Of a stretch of 6,142 nucleotides of DNA, positions 1-5,021 are shown piece by piece. The stretch lies in the NCBI GenBank assembly GCA_030591745.1, contig JAUVAM010000266.1, positions 1 to 6,142 of the forward strand. Reading direction: 5' to 3'. Below the pieces are notes generated by a model. The model saw nothing but the letters and a program-made list of their open reading frames with translations, did no database searches and was not told the DNA's origin. The translations under genes and the position numbers were made by a program. Each line of letters opens with the position of its first letter. Within the stretch, counting starts at the first letter, position 1. Origin of the DNA: Deltaproteobacteria bacterium (GTDB lineage Bacteria > Myxococcota > B64-G9).

Positions 1-133
1 CCTTGGCTTTCTCAAGCGCCACATCGTTGATGTCGGTGATCACCAGGCGCGAGCCAGCCATCGCGAACTCACGAGCCAGACACAGACCAATGCCCGCCGC
101 CCCTCCGGTTATCAAAACTCTTTTGTCTTTCAT
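1..133 (-). CDS. Short-chain dehydrogenase/reductase (SDR), N-terminal fragment cut by the window edge
   Basis: Only the first 44 codons are in the window. The protein opens MKDKRVLITGGAAGIG, a beta strand followed by the TGxxxGIG dinucleotide-binding motif (residues 9-16) of classical SDRs. The second strand, RLVITDIN, ends in Asp34, the position that in this family usually selects NAD(H) over NADP(H) by contacting the ribose hydroxyls. The substrate cannot be told because the Tyr-x-x-x-Lys active site and C-terminal substrate loop lie outside. The ATG at 133-131 has a GGAGG ribosome site (146-142) 8 nt upstream, embedded in the last codons of the TetR gene. The gap to the TetR stop is only 3 nt, so the two genes are almost surely co-transcribed and probably translationally coupled. 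The enzyme is a likely target of the upstream repressor. Confidence 0.88.
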   Translation of the reverse strand, partial: MKDKRVLITGGAAGIGLCLAREFAMAGSRLVITDINDVALEKAK

Positions 134-136
134 CGC

Positions 137-763
137 TCAATCCTCCACGGTTTCAGGGCCGATGCCCTGGAAAATTAACGCCACACCTTCAGCCACCAGG
201 GCCGACGCATCTAGATCCGAAAACAAACCCCGTCTACGCGATTCAAAAAGTCCGAGGGCCATGCCGACCAGGGCTTGAGAAACCACATCCGACCTGCATG
301 GCCGGGCAAAACCATTTGTGATTGCGTGGTCCAAGAAAAACCGAGCAAGCTCCGCAAAGCGCGCCAGGATGCCGTCCAATTTCTCCGCGAATGCGAAATC
401 GACGCTGGGCCCCTCCCTCAGAAACATGGAACAAAGCTCTTGCTGCGTATCCATGACTTCCGCCACCCGCAAGATCGCCTGTTCGGAGGCCCGCCGATAG
501 GCCTCGGCCGAATCCGGCAGGCTCTCGCTCATCTCGACAAATTGCGACAAAAGCCCGCCTGCGATCTCGTCGAGCAAAATTTCGATGACCTGCCGCTTGG
601 AATCGAAGTAGCGATAAAATGTCCCCTGCCCCACGCCGGCCTCGGCCACCATGTCCGCTATCAAAGGTGCATGATAGCCCCGCTCCACAAATACCCGGCT
701 TGCTGCTTCCAGCAATTTTCTGCGGGTCGCTCGCTTGCGTTCTTCTTGTTTGCTCTCAGCCAA
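137..763 (-). CDS. TetR/AcrR-family transcriptional repressor
   Basis: A 208-residue one-component regulator, a usual length for the family. Residues 9-56 form the N-terminal DNA-binding domain. The hallmark helix-turn-helix is visible at about 33-53, with the recognition helix ending in the family signature GQGTFYRYFDSK. The remaining ~150 residues are the variable, largely helical ligand-binding and dimerisation domain; the ligand cannot be predicted. I chose a TTG start at 763 because a perfect AGGAGG (775-770) lies 6 nt upstream. The ATG codons farther upstream (829 and 787) are unlikely: the 787 ATG falls within the candidate -10 box and the 829 ATG lies upstream of the promoter. The gene is followed after 3 nt by an SDR dehydrogenase, so it probably represses itself and that enzyme. 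Family assignment is firm; regulatory target is inferred. Confidence 0.9.
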   Translation of the reverse strand: MAESKQEERKRATRRKLLEAASRVFVERGYHAPLIADMVAEAGVGQGTFYRYFDSKRQVIEILLDEIAGGLLSQFVEMSESLPDSAEAYRRASEQAILRVAEVMDTQQELCSMFLREGPSVDFAFAEKLDGILARFAELARFFLDHAITNGFARPCRSDVVSQALVGMALGLFESRRRGLFSDLDASALVAEGVALIFQGIGPETVED

Positions 764-782
764 AATGCGCCTCCTGGGTCCC

Positions 783-811
783 AACATACACAAAACAGAC
801 GGACTAGTCAA
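783..811 (-). promoter_or_regulatory. Sigma70-type promoter of the tetR-SDR operon
   Basis: Read on the minus strand, a -35 element TTGACT (811-806) is followed by a 17-nt spacer and a -10 element TATGTT (788-783). Both are close to the TTGACA/TATAAT consensus and the spacing is optimal. Transcription would begin about 7 nt further on, just before the AGGAGG ribosome site at 775-770, giving a very short leader before the TTG start at 763. This placement is an independent argument against the upstream ATG starts. Confidence 0.65.
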
Positions 812-816
812 TCCGT
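799..816. promoter_or_regulatory. Candidate TetR operator overlapping the -35 box
   Basis: The 18-bp segment ACGGACTAGTCAATCCGT has inverted 5-bp ends (ACGGA at 799-803, TCCGT at 812-816). It also holds a perfect 8-bp palindrome, GACTAGTC, at 802-809. It covers the -35 hexamer of the repressor's own promoter, the usual site for TetR-family autoregulation. The two palindromes have different centres, so the exact half-sites are uncertain. Confidence 0.5.
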
Positions 817-864
817 TATATTGGAACAAAGAAATCCTTCTAGCTCAGGGCCCCCTGTTCTCAT

Positions 865-1914
865 CTAACGAATGGTAATTGTTGCAGATTGACTATTTAC
901 GCGGCCGATGACAGCAGCCGGCAGGCCATCTTCTTCTCGCAGAGCCTGGACCAGATCTTCTGCTTGCTTCGGCGGCAAGGCCAAAAGCAGGCCCCCGGAA
1001 GTCTGCGCATCGCAGAGCAGATCCAAGCGCTCGGGCGCCAGATCCTCAGCCAGCTGGAGTTTGTCTTCCACATGTTTGCGGTTGCGGTGCAAGCCGCCAG
1101 GCAAAAGACCCATGGCTGCATACTCCATGGCCTTTTCAAAAATCGGCACCTCGGCGGAATCCACCTCAAAGCCAATGCCCTCGCTTAGCATCTCGTCCAT
1201 GTGACCCAAAAGACCGAATCCGGTCACGTCCGTGCAAGCGTGTACATCCAAGGCCATGCCTTGCGCCCGAATCGCCGTCGCCCGATTCAAAGCCTCCATG
1301 GAAGCGATGATCTCCTCCACCGCCGCCTGGTCCGCCCTGCCCGCCTTGATCGCCGTGGATACGATGCCCGTACCCAGGCGCTTGCTCAAAACCAGCGCAT
1401 CGCCGGGAAGAGCACCTTGATTAGTCCAAAGTTTTTTGGGATGCACCAGGCCCGAGACCGACAAGCCATACATGAACTGGTTGTCTTCCACGCTGTGACC
1501 ACCGGCCAAAACACAGCCGGCTTCCTTCAACTTGTCCATGCCGCCACGCAAGACACCTTGCAGAATCTCCATGTCCATCTTCTTAACCGGAAAACAAACG
1601 ATGTTCATGGCACAGAGCGGCTCGCCGCCCATGGCGTAAACGTCACTCAAGGCATTGGCCGCCGCGATGCGACCAAAGGTCTCGGGGTCATCCACGATGG
1701 GCGTAAAAAAATCCAAGGTCTGAATGAGCGCTTGTTCCTCGTTCAGCAGATACACCCCTGCGTCGTCGCCTTTGTCCATGCCCACCAAAAGCTTGTCGCT
1801 GGTGGGCGGACGAAGACCGCAGAGTGCACGGGCCAGGTCCCCTGGCCCGAGTTTGGCCGCTCACCCGGCCGCGTCGACCGCGGTGGTCAGCCTGATGGGC
1901 TCAAATTTCTTCAC
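865..1914 (-). CDS. selD: Selenide, water dikinase (selenophosphate synthetase), itself a selenoprotein with Sec18 encoded by UGA
   Basis: SelD uses ATP and selenide to make selenophosphate, the selenium donor for selenocysteine and 2-selenouridine in tRNA. The gene is 349 residues when the in-frame TGA at 1863-1861 is read as Sec18, close to the usual length of about 345. Sec18 sits in A-A-G-U-A-A-K, aligned with the catalytic Cys17 and Lys20 of the E. coli enzyme (here Lys21). The metal/ATP site GDDAGVY is at residues 49-55, followed by DFFTPIVDDPETFG and the AIRS-type core LSDVYAMGG. The glycine-rich SGGLLLALP lies near the end. The GTG start (1914) has GGAGG (1924-1920) 5 nt upstream. Starting downstream of the UGA (TTG at 1788) would delete 42 residues, including Sec18 and Lys21. 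The gene follows the propeller gene by 41 nt on the same strand and may share its transcript. Sec in SelD is established in several bacteria and animals; here it is inferred from alignment and the adjacent hairpin. Confidence 0.95.
1827..1863 (-). promoter_or_regulatory. Sec UGA codon with bacterial-type SECIS hairpin in selD
   Basis: The TGA at 1863-1861 is followed after 20 nt by the apical loop of a strong hairpin. Arms GGGCCAGG (1848-1841) and CCTGGCCC (1837-1830) pair perfectly over 8 bp around a GGA loop (1840-1838), and a closing C-G pair (1849/1829) makes 9 bp. Bacterial SECIS elements lie inside the coding region just after the UGA, with at least one G at the start of the loop and roughly 16-37 nt between UGA and loop. 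This hairpin meets those criteria and would recruit SelB with Sec-tRNA. Confidence 0.85.
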
Positions 1915-1955
1915 AGCTACCTCCAAGTGAATACTGCCTCAAACGATTTGGTGAT

Positions 1956-3410
1956 TCAAGGTTCGTCAGGCCGTCGAGGGGGCAAACGGAACACGGCCAT
2001 GGTCCATGTGTTGCATTTGGAGCCCGCAAGGACCTCGCTGCCGCCGGGTCGGAAGGAAATCGACGTCACGGCGTCGCTGCCGTAGAGGTTCTCCTTGATG
2101 GCAACCGTGCCCACGAGGATTCGATCTGTGTTGCCACCCCCCGGATAGGGGTAGAGAAACACGCGGGAAAGATTATCGCCCACCGCGAGCTCTGTCCCGT
2201 CGGGGGAAAGCGTGAAGGCGGTCGTGTGCGCGCTGTGGGTGGCGAAGAGGCCGTCGGCGGCGCACTTCTCCAAGTCCCAGCGCCGAATTTCGGGCTCGTA
2301 GTTGCTGCCGGTCAGCAGGGTTTTGCCGTCGGCATCGAGGAAAAACACATCGGCCTTGACGCCCTCGATGACACAAGAGGTCTCGCCGCTCGCCAGATTT
2401 ATCACAACAAGTTTTCCACCCGCGGAGGCAGCGATGATCGTCTTTGCATCGCGGCCGAAAACAAGCGCGTAGATAGCCTGTTCAAGGGGCTTAAACTCGT
2501 GAATCTGAAGGCCATCGTCCAGCGACCAGATCCTGATCTCGCCATTTCCGCCCGCTGCACCCAGGCGCGCGCCATCCCCCAGGGCCACGGACGAAAAGAC
2601 CCCACTCGACTTCGGCAAAAGACGCGAACGATCAGCATCTTCCAAATCGACAAGCCAAACCTCAACGCCCGTGGCGACCAGGGCGCGTTTGTGCGCGGCG
2701 TCCACCGTGGCCGACTCGACTTGTCTTTTTAACTCAAAAAAGGGAGCTTCCCTTTTCCATTTCCATTTCCCCTGCTGCCTTGTATAGCCCAGCAAATGCC
2801 TCTCTCCCTCCCAGCCATGGCCGACGGCAAAAATAAGCTCGCCATCGTCTAAGTAGCTGACAGCGTCGGTGCCGTAAGAATGACCATCGATGCGCTGTAT
2901 TAAGTTCTCATCACGCGCGCTGTCTGCCGCTACGTCGACAAGTCCCGCAAACAAAATACCGGCAACGGCGAACAGGGGCAAACCCCAAGCAACGATTCGC
3001 AGCACGACCCAGGGCCGCCCGACCAAGCGTCCTGAAAGATGCGGAAAAGCGATGATGAGTCCGGTCACCGCCATCACCGGCGGCAAGGACATCCAAACCT
3101 CCCCCGAGAACCCATCGGTCATCCAGGAGCCCACCGAAGAGACCAAAAGCACAAAGCCACAGGAAATCAAAACCGTCAGGGTCGCGGCACGCACAGCTCT
3201 CCGCGGGGCCTCGCTCGGCTCGACGACGGTCAGCACAATCATCAAGATAAACGCCAGGCCACCTATAACCACCGGCGTACCGAAGATCAGCAGCAAAAAG
3301 AGCAGCGCCCCAACACCGCCCTGGTTGCTCGCCCAGGCAGCGGCGGGCGTGAGCAAAAAAAGACCACCCAGCAGCAAGCCGGGCACAAAACGATAAGGAG
3401 AAATATGCAT
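1956..3410 (-). CDS. Inner-membrane protein with C-terminal WD40-like beta-propeller
   Basis: A 484-residue protein of unknown role. Residues 1-27 resemble a signal sequence or first membrane helix (hydrophobic stretch ending AAAWA). Four further hydrophobic helices follow at about 35-63, 75-98, 107-125 and 134-158. From about residue 170 to the end the protein has WD40-type repeats: recurring blade motifs such as GEIRIWSLDDG, GKLVVINLASGE, EIRRWDLEKC and FTLSPDGTELAVGDNLSRVFLY. About six or seven blades would fit, forming a scaffold for protein contacts; no catalytic motif is visible. The side of the membrane carrying the propeller depends on whether the N-terminus is cleaved. The ATG at 3410 has no strong ribosome site; a stable 20-nt hairpin lies 6 nt upstream of it. 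selD follows 41 nt after the stop, possibly in the same transcript, but nothing suggests a selenium role. Confidence 0.8.
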   Translation of the reverse strand: MHISPYRFVPGLLLGGLFLLTPAAAWASNQGGVGALLFLLLIFGTPVVIGGLAFILMIVLTVVEPSEAPRRAVRAATLTVLISCGFVLLVSSVGSWMTDGFSGEVWMSLPPVMAVTGLIIAFPHLSGRLVGRPWVVLRIVAWGLPLFAVAGILFAGLVDVAADSARDENLIQRIDGHSYGTDAVSYLDDGELIFAVGHGWEGERHLLGYTRQQGKWKWKREAPFFELKRQVESATVDAAHKRALVATGVEVWLVDLEDADRSRLLPKSSGVFSSVALGDGARLGAAGGNGEIRIWSLDDGLQIHEFKPLEQAIYALVFGRDAKTIIAASAGGKLVVINLASGETSCVIEGVKADVFFLDADGKTLLTGSNYEPEIRRWDLEKCAADGLFATHSAHTTAFTLSPDGTELAVGDNLSRVFLYPYPGGGNTDRILVGTVAIKENLYGSDAVTSISFRPGGSEVLAGSKCNTWTMAVFRLPPRRPDEP

Positions 3411-3416
3411 GCCAGC

Positions 3417-3436
3417 GAGTCTCTCAAAAGAGACTC
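3417..3436. repeat. Perfect 8-bp inverted repeat in the leader of the propeller gene
   Basis: Arms GAGTCTCT (3417-3424) and AGAGACTC (3429-3436) flank a 4-nt CAAA loop. On the minus-strand transcript the hairpin ends 6 nt before the ATG at 3410 and covers the purine-rich GAGAGA stretch, the only weak ribosome-site candidate. It could limit translation or be a regulator-binding palindrome. It is not a terminator in either direction, since a U-run would have to follow the stem: on the plus strand A residues follow, and on the minus strand the T-run precedes it. Confidence 0.5.
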
Positions 3437-3501
3437 AAAAAGGTCAACCCCAAGGGTGCTTAACTTCTATGGGAGTCCCGCCTCGATCTTCGCTCACAAG
3501 A

Positions 3502-3547
3502 GCCCTGAAGGGGCGGCATAACATAGCCCAGGGCATCGCCCTGGGTT
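3502..3547. repeat. REP-like pair of GC-rich hairpins between genes
   Basis: Two imperfectly spaced palindromes lie 15-60 nt past the stop of the beta-helix gene. The first, GCCCTGAAGGGGC (3502-3514), has 4-bp arms. The second has perfect 8-bp arms CCCAGGGC (3527-3534) and GCCCTGGG (3538-3545) around an ATC loop, extendable by a G-T and an A-T pair. The pairing of a short CCCTGAAGGG palindrome with a longer CCCAGGGC palindrome resembles interspersed REP-type elements I recall from other bacterial genomes. With one copy in view this stays an inference. No T-run follows the stems on either strand, so intrinsic termination is not supported, but transcript-end protection is possible. Confidence 0.45.
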
Positions 3548-3559
3548 GGTGAAGAGATA

Positions 3560-4873
3560 TTATTTTTTGGCGGGTTTTTGTGCGCCGACGCCAGAGACGG
3601 CGCCGAAGAGTTTGATCGCTTCTTTCCAGGGGTAGCGATTGGCGTACATGCTGACCTTGGTCTTCAGCTTGCCTTGCTTGTTGAGTCCGTAAAGCGAACG
3701 CATCTGGTTGGCGGGGCTGTCGGGATTGTAGTCAGCTTTTTCGCTGTAACGCGCCGCCAAAAAGCCGGCCAAGTATTTCTTGTCCAAGACCAGGGTCTTG
3801 GGGATCTCGAACTTGTTGCCGGTTACGCTTGCGTACTCCAAATCGTCGAACTGATCCGGGGTCAAGTTGAGCGTGGTGTTGCTTTCCGGCACGAAGTGCA
3901 AGGCGGATTGCTTGTTGGCGAAGAAAACATTGTTGTCGAGCTTGATCCAGTCAACCGGGGTGAAGCGACTGTGATCCACACCGCTCAGAATGGAGGCACC
4001 GATGATGTTGTGGTGGACGTTGTACTCGGCCTGAGTCATCATCCGCGTGCCGTAGCCCATGTCCAAAAAGTCCTTCAAGCGACTCCAGGTGAACAAGATG
4101 GTGTTGTTGCCGTATTCCACCTGGCCGCATTTGCTCTGAGCCTTGGGCTTGCCGCTGGGGCGCGGGCAGGTGCCGAAAACCTCGATGGCGGCCATCCGGT
4201 TTGAGACAAAGACGTTGTTGGTGACTTTGACGTAGCCCTTCCGAAAAGCAGCCTGCACACCGAAGCTTGCGCAATTGGCGAAGACGTTGTTGCTGATGGT
4301 GATGTCGCCGCCTTTGGAGCCCGAGCGGAATGAGACACAGGGCTCGGTCACCGTGGCCTTTTGGCCGGGCTCTTTGGCCGGGGGCAGCAACAACATGCCG
4401 GTCTCGACGCCGTCGGGCTTGCCCTTTTTGGTGGAATAAGCATTACGCATGCCCATGTCGAAGACAAAACCGTCGATCACGACGCCCTGGGTCTTGGAGC
4501 CGCTCTTCCATTGGAACAGGGCTTTTCGGGACTTGGCACCGCTTTTGTTGTCAGGCTGAAATACGGTCGGATGCGCGATCGGATCGCGGCTCGAGAAATC
4601 CGTGGCGTAGCCACCATAGAGCTTGACCGGCACCTTAAACTCTACATAGCCGATATTGAAAGTGCCCGAGTAAACACCCTCGGCCACCAAAATGGTGTCG
4701 CCAGCTTTGGCTTTCTTGACCGCCTTGTCTATGTTTTTCAAGGGCTTATCTTTGCTGCCGTCGTTTTTGTTCTTGCCCGTGGTCTTGGACACGTGCCAGG
4801 TCTTTTCCGCAAGAGCAGGCGAGGCAAAAAGCAGGGCGGCGGTGACAAAACAAATACTACGCAAAATCATCAT
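3560..4873 (-). CDS. Secreted right-handed parallel beta-helix (pectate-lyase-like fold, DUF1565-type) protein
   Basis: A 437-residue exported protein. Residues 1-22 are a clear signal peptide, with cleavage after ALA. The mature start, WHVSKTTGKNKNDGSKDKPLKNIDKAV, followed by AGDTILVAEGVYSG, is the DUF1565-type opening of many beta-helix proteins. Repeating coils with asparagine ladders follow from about residue 190 to 320: ISNNVFANC, VTNNVFVSN, YGNNTILF, HHNIIGAS and LDNNVFFAN. The C-terminal ~100 residues leave this pattern and end in a basic PAKK tail. No lyase or hydrolase active-site set is recognisable, so a structural or glycan-binding surface role is as likely as an enzymatic one. 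The ATG at 4873 is preceded by AAGGAGG (4888-4882) at 8 nt; a second ATG follows immediately. It has its own candidate promoter and diverges from the REC-GGDEF-like gene. Confidence 0.8.
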   Translation of the reverse strand: MMILRSICFVTAALLFASPALAEKTWHVSKTTGKNKNDGSKDKPLKNIDKAVKKAKAGDTILVAEGVYSGTFNIGYVEFKVPVKLYGGYATDFSSRDPIAHPTVFQPDNKSGAKSRKALFQWKSGSKTQGVVIDGFVFDMGMRNAYSTKKGKPDGVETGMLLLPPAKEPGQKATVTEPCVSFRSGSKGGDITISNNVFANCASFGVQAAFRKGYVKVTNNVFVSNRMAAIEVFGTCPRPSGKPKAQSKCGQVEYGNNTILFTWSRLKDFLDMGYGTRMMTQAEYNVHHNIIGASILSGVDHSRFTPVDWIKLDNNVFFANKQSALHFVPESNTTLNLTPDQFDDLEYASVTGNKFEIPKTLVLDKKYLAGFLAARYSEKADYNPDSPANQMRSLYGLNKQGKLKTKVSMYANRYPWKEAIKLFGAVSGVGAQKPAKK

Positions 4874-4886
4874 GTTGGTGTCCTCC

Positions 4887-4906
4887 TTGGACTTTATTGG
4901 ACTTTA
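4887..4906. repeat. Exact tandem 10-bp duplication at the ribosome site of the beta-helix gene
   Basis: TTGGACTTTA occurs twice in direct succession (4887-4896 and 4897-4906). On the minus-strand transcript the two units read TAAAGTCCAA and run straight into the GGAGG ribosome site. This could be a replication-slippage duplication or a repeated protein or sRNA binding site in the 5' leader. Confidence 0.6.
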
Positions 4907-4914
4907 GTTGTCTC

Positions 4915-4943
4915 TTTATAGTGAGATTAACAAGGCCGAGCAA
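4915..4943 (-). promoter_or_regulatory. Candidate promoter of the beta-helix gene
   Basis: On the minus strand a good -10 box, TATAAA (4920-4915), lies 17 nt after a weak -35, TTGCTC (4943-4938). Transcription would start near 4908, giving a leader of about 35 nt that contains the tandem TAAAGTCCAA units and the ribosome site. The -35 matches consensus at only three of six positions, so this rests mainly on the -10 and spacing. Confidence 0.4.
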
Positions 4944-4971
4944 GCGAAAAGCACGACCTAAAAGTCAACCT

Positions 4972-4999
4972 TTGGCGATGGGACCAACTGTGCTAAACT
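4972..4999 (+). promoter_or_regulatory. Candidate promoter of the REC-GGDEF-like gene, extended -10
   Basis: The -10 box TAAACT (4994-4999) carries the extended TGn motif (TGC at 4991-4993). A -35-like TTGGCG lies at 4972-4977 with a 16-nt spacer. It sits about 22 nt upstream of the ATG at 5022, so the leader would be short. It is back-to-back with the beta-helix promoter, leaving about 30 bp between the two -35 boxes. Confidence 0.4.
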
Positions 5000-5000
5000 A

Positions 5001-5012
5001 CCCCAAAAGGGG
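5001..5012 (+). promoter_or_regulatory. Ribosome binding site of the REC-GGDEF-like gene, inside a mini-hairpin
   Basis: AAGGGG at 5007-5012 lies 9 nt before the ATG at 5022 and supports that start. The G-run is also the 3' arm of CCCC-AAAA-GGGG (5001-5012), a small stem that could partly mask the site. A second purine run, AAAAGGG (5014-5020), is too close to the ATG to serve well. Confidence 0.45.
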
Positions 5013-5021
5013 CAAAAGGGC

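Noticed and set aside
846..857. CAGGGCCCCCTG hairpin as a terminator after selD
   Set aside because: The stem is only 4-5 bp with a 2-4 nt loop, and no T-run follows it on the minus strand. Transcription from selD into tetR therefore cannot be excluded.
275..868. A 197-codon plus-strand open frame opposite the TetR gene
   Set aside because: The minus-strand product has an unmistakable TetR helix-turn-helix, a good ribosome site and promoter, so this is a mirror of its codon bias.
865..1788. selD starting at the TTG at 1788 as a 307-residue protein
   Set aside because: It would lack the catalytic Sec18 and Lys21 and has no good ribosome site; the upstream frame keeps clear SelD similarity through the UGA.
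1956..1958. Other gene-ending TGA codons (propeller gene, tetR, REC-GGDEF-like gene) as possible selenocysteine codons
   Set aside because: None is followed by an appropriately spaced hairpin with a coding continuation, and each protein is complete at that stop.
1201..2085. A 294-codon plus-strand open frame antisense to selD
   Set aside because: It is a shadow: it runs opposite to well-recognised SelD motifs and the Sec/SECIS region, has low-complexity basic composition, and resembles no family.
2750..2775. Short TTTCCA-type repeat inside the propeller gene
   Set aside because: It simply encodes alternating Lys-Trp codons in a charged loop of the propeller, too short to call a repeat element.
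3419..3447. Promoter for the propeller gene using TTGACC (3447-3442)
   Set aside because: At 17 nt spacing the -10 position reads AGAGAC, far from consensus, and the start point would fall almost on the ATG.
4361..4921. A 186-codon plus-strand open frame opposite the 5' half of the beta-helix gene
   Set aside because: The minus-strand frame has a signal peptide, ribosome site and beta-helix repeats; the antisense frame shows no domain and would run through the leader of the real gene.
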